Of a DNA stretch of 64,000 nt, positions 55,425-64,000 are shown piece by piece. The DNA is from Glycomyces albidus (GTDB lineage: Bacteria > Actinomycetota > Actinomycetes > Mycobacteriales > Micromonosporaceae). The DNA is taken from positions 58,157-122,156 of the forward strand of contig NZ_WIAO01000016.1 in assembly GCF_009451885.1 (NCBI RefSeq), written 5' to 3'. Each line of letters opens with the position of its first letter. Positions within the stretch are counted from its first letter, which is position 1. The notes beneath the pieces are model-generated. The model was not told where the DNA came from, searched no databases, and saw nothing but the letters and a program-made list of their open reading frames with translations. The position numbers and the translations under genes are program-made.

Positions 55425-58400
55425 GTGAAGCCCTCGATCGTCGCTCCCAGCCTCAAGAAGACCGTCCTCACCTACCTGACCTCCACTTTCGGCCTAGTCG
55501 AGGATGCGACGGCCGATGCTCTCTCGGAGTTCTTCTCTCACCCCACAGACGGCCTCTTCCAAGGTCCGTTCCTCCGTGTCCGCGCGCCGTTCCGACCCGC
55601 AAACGAGGGTTGGCAGCGACACCTCGACTGGTACCCGCCGGGCTTCACTCCCCATCTCCACCAGGCGAAAGCCTGGGAACGCCTTTCCTCTCGCAACGGC
55701 CACACCCCCGAACCGACCGTCGTCGCCACCGGCACCGGTTCCGGTAAGACCGAATCTTTCCTCGTACCCGTTCTCGACCACTGCGCCCGCAACGCATCTG
55801 CGCCCGGCGTCAAGGCCGTCATCATCTACCCGATGAACGCCCTTGCGACCGACCAGGCTGGGCGACTCGATGACATGCTCGCCGAGAACCCCGAACTGAA
55901 GGGCGTCACCGCCGGCCTCTATGTCGGCGAGCAGTCCGCGAAGTCGTACCGCAGGCTTCTCACGGAGCGCTCCGACATGCGCCAGTCGCCGCCGGACCTG
56001 CTCCTCACCAACTACAAGATGCTCGACCTCCTCCTCACCCGAGCCGAGGACGCACCGCTCTGGGCGGACGGCAATCTCACCTACCTCGTCGTCGACGAGT
56101 TCCACACCTTCAACGGCGCTCAAGGCACCGACGTCGCAATGCTCCTGCGTCGCCTCATGGCCGCCAGCAAAGCGGACCCGACCCCAGTCGCCACCTCCGC
56201 CACACTCGGCGACGACGAGCAGGCCCGCGAGGTCGCCTCCGCGATCTTCGGGCGGGAGTTCGTGCCTGGCTCGGTCATCGGCGAAGACCGCTTGAGCGCA
56301 ACGGAGTTCGTGAAGCCCAGCAGAGAGCGGCTGCCCGAGCCGAGCGTCCAGGAGATCGCCGCGCTACCCGACCCCTACGAGCACCGCGAAGCGATTGCGG
56401 ACCTCTGCGCGGCGGTTCTCGGTTCGGCGAACCTGACTCCCCAAGAAGCGGGGGAGAAGCTGCGAAGTCACCCGCTTGTCCAGGCGGTCCTCGACGGGTT
56501 CGCCTCCGGGAAGCTCATCACCGCCGACACGTTCTATGACAGCCTCACCGGCTGGATGATGTACCCCTGGAAACAGGCCTGGGACTCCGTCGCCGGACAT
56601 GACGACGCTGTCGTCGCCCTTGAACGCCTTCTCGCGCTTATCTCCTGGGCGCGCATCGGGAAGCGTCCGCTGCTGCACGTCGAGACGCACTTCTGGATCA
56701 GGTCCGTCTCTCGCCTGCTGCGCAGCGTCCCCACTTCCGACGAGGAACCGATCGCTTTCGCGTGGTCCACAAGCCTTCCCGAGTCCGGCCGCTGGCTGCC
56801 GGCCGTCTCCTGCCGCCACTGCGGGCGTTCCGGCTGGATGGTCAAGACCAAGCCGCCGCGCAACGACGAACTTAAGCTCAACCCCGCCGAAATCTACACG
56901 CAGTCGCGCGTCGACCGGAAGCAGACGCGAGCGCTCATCGCCGCCTATGCGCGCGAGGAGGAGTCCTTCGACCCGAGGGCCCGCATCGAAGACAATCCGC
57001 CCCTGAAGCTCCTCGATGGCGAAACGCTCGCCGACTACAGCCCCGAAGGCACCGGCACCGCCGTCCTGGTCGACATCGACAGCGACGAGGCCGCCCGCCT
57101 GGAACGCTGCCCCGCCTGCGGCAACGAGAACGCGATCCGCTTCATCGGTGCGGGGCTCGCCACGCTCTCCTCCGTCGTCCTCACCGAGGTGTTCCAGCAC
57201 GCCGTCGATCCCGAGAGCGGCGACCAGGCCAAGGCCCTGCTGTTCAACGACTCCGTGCAGGACGCCGCCCACCGGGCCGGGTTCCTCTCCTCCCGCGCCG
57301 GGAACTTCTCGCTGCGCACGCACCTCGCCGCCGTCCTCGGCGACCTCGACAACCCGGACCTGGCCGAAGCCATCGGCGCCGCCCTGGTTGGCATGGCCGA
57401 GAACCCGGAAGCCCTCGGCGGCGTCATCCCCAAGGACCTCCAGCCCGACCCCGGGGTGGCGAAGCTCCTCAGCGGAGATGACCAAGGAGCCAAAGGCACT
57501 TGGCGGTTCATCGGCCAGCGACTCGCCCTCTCCCTCATGCTCGAGTTCGGCCTCCGCTCCTACGCGGGCCGCACCCTCGAACGCACCGGCGTCGTCGCCA
57601 CCACCATCGACTTCCCCGAGGAGATCCGTCCGCTCCTGCGCGACGTGCTGCGCCGCAGTGGCGCCCGCGAGTCGCTGATCCCGATCGATCAAGACGACCT
57701 CGCGTGGCACGCGCGCGGAGTGCTCGACCGTCTCCAGATGCGCGGCGGTATTTGGCACGAGTGGCTGCGGGACTGGGTGCGGAACGAGGGCGCGAAGCGC
57801 TGGAACGTCTGGGGTGGCCGTCAGTACGGGATGCCGGCGTTCCCCGACGGTGTCTCGGCGCCGACGTTCATGATGGATGGCACCAGGTCCCGCAGCCAGT
57901 TCGACCGCCTCGAGACCGCCGGGGAGACCTGGCTGACCGACTGGACCCGCCGAGTCCTGCACCTCAGCGCCGCCGAAGCCCGTAAGTACCAGCGGGAACT
58001 TCTGCGGCTCCTCGCCGAGCAGGGCGTCATCAGCCGGATCTCCACGAGCGGCGGCACGGTCTATGCGCTCACGGCCGGGCGGATTCGCCTGACGCTCCTG
58101 TCGAAGGAGGAGGCCGCGCAGTCCCAGGTCGGCTGCGACGTGTGCTCGTGGCAGTTCACCGTCCAGCCAGCGGAGCGCGAGTCTTGGTTCGGGACGCCAT
58201 GCCCGCGTTGGCGTTGCAGCGGAACGCTGCACGAGGCGAGCTGGCACGACGAGTACTACTTCGACCGCTACACCGCCGGTGACGTGCTGAAGCTCCAGGC
58301 GGCCGAGCACACCGGCATACTCAACCGGGAGCAGCGCGAGCGCGTCGAGGAGCAGTTCAAGACCGCGTCAGCCTGGGACGCACCGAACGTGCTCACCGCG

Positions 58401-61400
58401 ACGTCAACCCTTGAACTCGGTATCGACATCGGCGACCTCTCGGCCGTGGCCCTCGCCGGTATTCCGCCCGCCCCCGCTTCCTACGTGCAGCGTTCGGGCC
58501 GGGCCGGTCGCACCACGGGCAACGCCCTGACGATCGCGTTCGCCGACCGCCGCCCCCGCGACCTGGCGTACTTCACTGACCCTGACCTGATGATCAACGG
58601 GGACATCCGCCCGCCTGGCGCCCTGCTCGAAGCCGGGGCGATTTTGCGCCGCCAATACACGGCGTTCCTCGTGGACAAGGCCGCCCGCGGATCGCTCGGT
58701 GGCGTCAAGCCATTGCCGCACTTGGCTGGTGAGGTGTTCGGTCCGGGCGGTTGGCTCGGCGGATTCAACACGGCTGCGCTCGCGGGCGCGCCCGCCTACA
58801 GTTACGAGTTTTGCGAGCTGTTCGGCTCCCACATCAGCGAGGCAGTCGCCGAGGAGCTTCGGCAGTGGACCGGCGCGGGCATCGAACGCGACATCAAGAC
58901 CGCCGCCGAGCACTGGGACGCGAACCTGGAGCGGCTGCGCAGCCGCATCAAGGTACTGCACGAGGCACGCCGGGAACTGGAGTCGGCGCCCGAAACGCGT
59001 CCCGACAAGCAGCGCGACCTGCGCGTGCTCGCCGCCGAAGAGCGCGCCGTGCGAAGGCGCCTCTCCGACATCGAGTTTGGCACCACCGCGCACACCGCGC
59101 TCACCGAGGGCGGCCTGCTTCCCAACTATGCCCTCATCGACTCCAGCGTGACGCTGGAGGCGACCCTCACGTTCGTGCGTCAGGAGAGCCCGGACGCCCA
59201 GCGCGAGTACGTGACCGAGCTGCGCGACTACGGGCGGCCCGCGAGTCGCGCGATCACCGAGTTCGCGCCCGGCAACCACGTCTACTTCCGCGGCTACGCC
59301 CACGAGGTCAAGGGGATCGACCTGGGCGGCAAGGACGCCGAGGTGATCGAGCAGTGGAACATCTGCCCGTCCTGCGGTTCCGTCGCGAAGGGACTCAGTG
59401 CGCAGACGCGGCTCAAATGCCAGCACTGCGGGTTCGACGTCTCCGACCTCGGCAACACCTACGAGGTCGCCGTGCCGCTCGCGGCCTATGCCTACGACCG
59501 GGCGGCCGACATCCGCATCGACGACCGGGACGACTCGCGCGACCAGCGCCTCTACAACACGGTGACCACGGCCGAGGTGACCGTCCCCGCCCAGTCGTGG
59601 CGGTCGACCGGCGGGAACTTCGGCTTCGACTACACCCCGGCCGCCGTCATCCGCCGCATCAACCTCGGGCCGGTACCCAAGATCGAATCCCCGGGCGACA
59701 AGGTGCATTTCGCCGGCGAGCAGCGCACGCTCAACCCGTTCTGGGTCTGCCCGGAATGCGGCGGCACCGGGCTCGACGCCGACCCCACGGGCAAGGGCGA
59801 CGCCCACTCGAACCCTGAGGCCGACCGCGAGAAGCGCCACCACCGGCACTGGTGCCCCAACCGCGACAACGGCACCCAGCACCGCAAGGTGCTCCTCGCC
59901 CACGAGCTCGACACCGAGGTGCTGCGCTTCCTGCTTCCCATGCGGGATACTGAGGACGCCGAGACGATCTACTCGTTCCAAGCCGCCCTCGCCGCGGGCA
60001 TGAACGAGTACTTCCGCGGCGACACGAGCCACCTCGACACCGTCACCTGCACGATGGCCGACGCGCCGAAGCCGGGCAGCGATGCGCCGCCCGCTGCCCG
60101 CGTGTTCACCGTCCTGTTCGACCAGTTGCGTTCGGGCACCGGTTATCTCAAGCAGCTCTCCGACCCGGACGCGATGCGCAAGGTACTCCAGGAGGCCCTG
60201 GAGTTCTGCAACTCGTGCGACTGCGAAGCCGCGGCCTGCCACCGCTGCCTGCTCGCCTACGCCCGCGAGCGCCATTACCCCAGCATCAGCCGCCATGCCG
60301 CCGCGAGACTCCTCGAAAAGCTCCTCGACAACTGGTCGATGGAGGTGAACTCCGGCATCGGCGACATCTCCCTGAACGAGAAGGCCGATTCCCGCCTCGA
60401 GAAGCGCTTCAACGAGGCGCTGCACGAACTCGCCGCCCAGGACTCGACCTTCAGCATGGAGAAGGCCGCCAAGTACGAGCGCATCCTCACCTTCATGCCC
60501 ACGGGTGCGCCGGTCACGCGCTGGCGCATGCGGACCCAGCATCGCGACGACGCGGTCGACACGCTGCCTGACTACACGTTCACCCGTGTCGACGGCCCGG
60601 CCGAGACGGTCCTGCTCTACCTGGACGGCTTCGACTACCACGCCCAACCCGAGTTCAACCGGAAGCGCCGGGACGAAGGCAGGATCCCCCGCACCAGCGA
60701 CGACGCCGCCAAGCGCGGTGCGCTGATCGACGCGGGCAGGCGCGTGTTCGCCGCGACCTGGCAAGACGTTGAGCGGTTGCAGGGCTCGGGGGCCTACGAG
60801 GCGCTGCTGAGCTTCGACGCCCAGCGGCACGCGGCGGCGGAGTTCGGTCTCCCCGTCGAGAAGCTGAAGGAGGAGATCACTCACAATCCGCTCTCCTTCC
60901 TGTTCGACTACCTCGCCCACCCCGACCCCGAGGAGCAGCGGACCATCGCGCGAGCCGCTTGCGCGGGCGTGCTCGTTGAGAACAGCTCCCGCATCAAGCA
61001 GTTCGACCCGGCCGCAATGGAAGACGCCGTCGCGGCAATGGCCCGCGGGGAGGACCCGGAGCCCGGGACCGGCGGCCTGGGCGTGGTCGCCGAATGGCCG
61101 TACCTGCGCGTCGCCGTCGGTTTCGCCGGGATGGAGCTCCGCGATGCGCGCGTGTACGCGCAAGTCGTGTTCGACGACGCCCCTGACGTCGACGAGCGGT
61201 TGATCAAGACCTACCGCGATTCGTGGCGGCGCTGGCTGCGATGGTCGAACGCCCTGCAGTTCCTCGCGCCCGAAGACCTCTTCGCATTGCGGGCCGCAGG
61301 GATGCCGGACGCCGCGCCCCCGCGCGAAACTTCGAAGATCGACGTCTCGTTCCAAGGGGCGGCGGTGCTGGACGAGATCGTCGGCGACGACATGCGCCGT

Positions 61401-61663
61401 CTGGCCGCCGCGCTCATCGAGGCCGGCGCACCGGCGCCGGAGGTCGGTGAGGAGCACATCGACGGCTTCGCGGCGGAACTCGCATGGCCGCACCTGCGAA
61501 TCTCCGTGTTCCCGGACCGGGCCGGGCGCGTCGACAGCAGTGAGGCCATCGCCGAGTACCGCAAGGCCGGATGGCGGGCTGAGGCGGTGTCCGACTGGGA
61601 TCGTGAAGAACTCCTGAACCTGCTGCTGAACGGCAGCGTCGCACCTCGTCGAGGAGGAACCGA

Positions 61664-61667
<4 letters not shown>
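55425..61667 (+). CDS. DEAD-like helicase fused to DUF1998, DrmA-DrmB-like, island gene 4
   Basis: A 2080-residue SF2 helicase from GTG 55425 (AGGAG upstream). Walker A is ATGTGSGKT (101-109), motif II is DEFH (224-227), and motif VI is QRSGRAGR (1022-1029). A very long insert separates the two RecA lobes. Cys pairs for several zinc ribbons are visible (CRHCGR, CPACGN, CDVCSW, CPSCGS with CQHCGF, CPECGG). The MZB/DUF1998 cluster is C1595-x2-C1598-x-C1600-x4-C1605-x2-C1608. In DISARM, DrmA (helicase) and DrmB (DUF1998) are separate; here both are in one chain, plus a C-terminal extension past 1650. Overlaps the next gene by GTGA. Confidence 0.87.
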
Positions 61668-63853
<2,186 letters not shown>

Positions 63854-63924
63854 GGGGTGCCGTCCGACCTAGATGTGATGTCCAGGGACGTTGTTCCGTG
63901 GTTGTAGCGGATTCGTCTGACAGG

Positions 63925-63987
63925 TGAAGGCCTCCGGTTGTGAAGTGGAGCTGCTGAATGCACTGCTTCACGACCTGGAGGCCTTCA
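63925..63987. repeat. Imperfect inverted repeat before transposase start
   Basis: TGAAGGCCTCC... (63925-63947) pairs with ...GGAGGCCTTCA (63961-63987). The right arm ends in the first base of the ATG of the putative transposase. Likely a hairpin that limits expression from outside promoters. Confidence 0.6.
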
Positions 63988-64000
63988 TGTCCCACGCTAA
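63987..64000 (+). CDS. Start of putative IS481-family transposase (partial)
   Basis: Only the first codons are in the window, reading M-S-H-A and then the edge. Many IS481-family transposases in actinobacteria begin MSHAN. The hairpin and IS-end-like sequence upstream support this, but the call rests on very little sequence. Confidence 0.45.

Larger units (their letters stand above)
63903..64000 (+). mobile_element. Left end of an IS481-like element (partial)
   Basis: Begins about TGTAGCGGATTCGTCTGACA at 63903, an IS-end-like sequence, and runs to the window edge where a transposase gene appears to start. Placed 50 bp after the island's last gene. The boundary is inferred; no target duplication can be checked. 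Confidence 0.5.

Noticed and set aside
58404..61493. A 1029-codon minus-strand frame opposite the helicase-DUF1998 gene
   Set aside because: Antisense shadow; the plus strand has SF2 motifs, zinc ribbons and normal start/stop coupling with both neighbours.

Overview
The window is 64 kb of very GC-rich, densely coded DNA with many GTG starts, four-base start/stop overlaps and short GC-rich hairpin terminators. It looks like a soil or plant-associated actinomycete chromosome. The secreted xylan-degrading enzymes with C-terminal ricin-type (CBM13) lectin domains, the ECF42 sigma factor next to a YCII/DGPF protein, the DUF3618/holin-like envelope operon and the calerythrin-type EF-hand protein all fit Actinomycetia. 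The genus cannot be fixed from the sequence alone. No rRNA, tRNA or CRISPR array was seen.

Layout: (1) 0-8.3 kb holds a two-gene aldo/keto reductase operon divergent from a LysR regulator, the YCII/DGPF-ECF42 pair, a secreted CE4 deacetylase with a CBM13 domain, and a SNF2-family ATPase. (2) 8.3-15.8 kb holds a DHA2-type exporter divergent from a second LysR gene, a SUKH-like protein, a MarR repressor divergent from a His-rich methyltransferase with two palindromic operators between them, a secreted serine hydrolase, a large membrane protein and a small conserved unknown. (3) 15.8-17.9 kb has no convincing gene and carries degenerate repeats of about 218 bp, a 9-bp microsatellite and short direct repeats. 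(4) 17.9-24.2 kb holds a small membrane protein, three tightly coupled small unknown genes, an envelope/stress operon divergent from a general-stress membrane protein, a decayed Rpn-type nuclease gene bracketed by a 104-bp duplication, and a phosphotransferase.

(5) 24.2-30.6 kb is a xylan-utilisation island: GH62 arabinofuranosidase and GH10 xylanase (both secreted, with near-identical CBM13 domains forming a 409-bp inverted DNA repeat), a LacI regulator and a cytoplasmic GH39 xylosidase, with CGAAA/TTTCG palindromes in front of three of these genes. (6) 30.7-34.1 kb is a TetR-controlled exporter plus FAD monooxygenase unit. (7) 34.2-43.0 kb is a compact PUFA-synthase-like iterative polyketide synthase operon: a KS-AT-ACP-KR-DH megasynthase, a double-hotdog dehydratase and a PfaD-type trans enoyl reductase, without the usual KS-CLF partner or a phosphopantetheinyl transferase nearby. 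(8) 43.3-46.4 kb holds an EF-hand protein, an epoxide hydrolase and a zinc-knuckle-like unknown.

(9) 46.5-63.9 kb is the most striking part: five codirectional, tightly packed genes encoding a soluble Ser/Thr kinase, a SNF2-type helicase, a 1703-residue PglX/Eco57I-type adenine methyltransferase, a 2080-residue DEAD-like helicase fused to a DUF1998-type zinc domain, and a UvrD-type helicase with a RelE-like N-terminus. The parts resemble DISARM and BREX/Pgl antiphage systems, but the set matches neither cleanly: there is no PLD nuclease, PglZ, BrxC or BrxL, DrmA and DrmB appear fused, and a kinase and a UvrD protein are added. The methyltransferase has a visibly lower-GC specificity half. The island abuts what appears to be the left end of an IS481-like element at the window edge.
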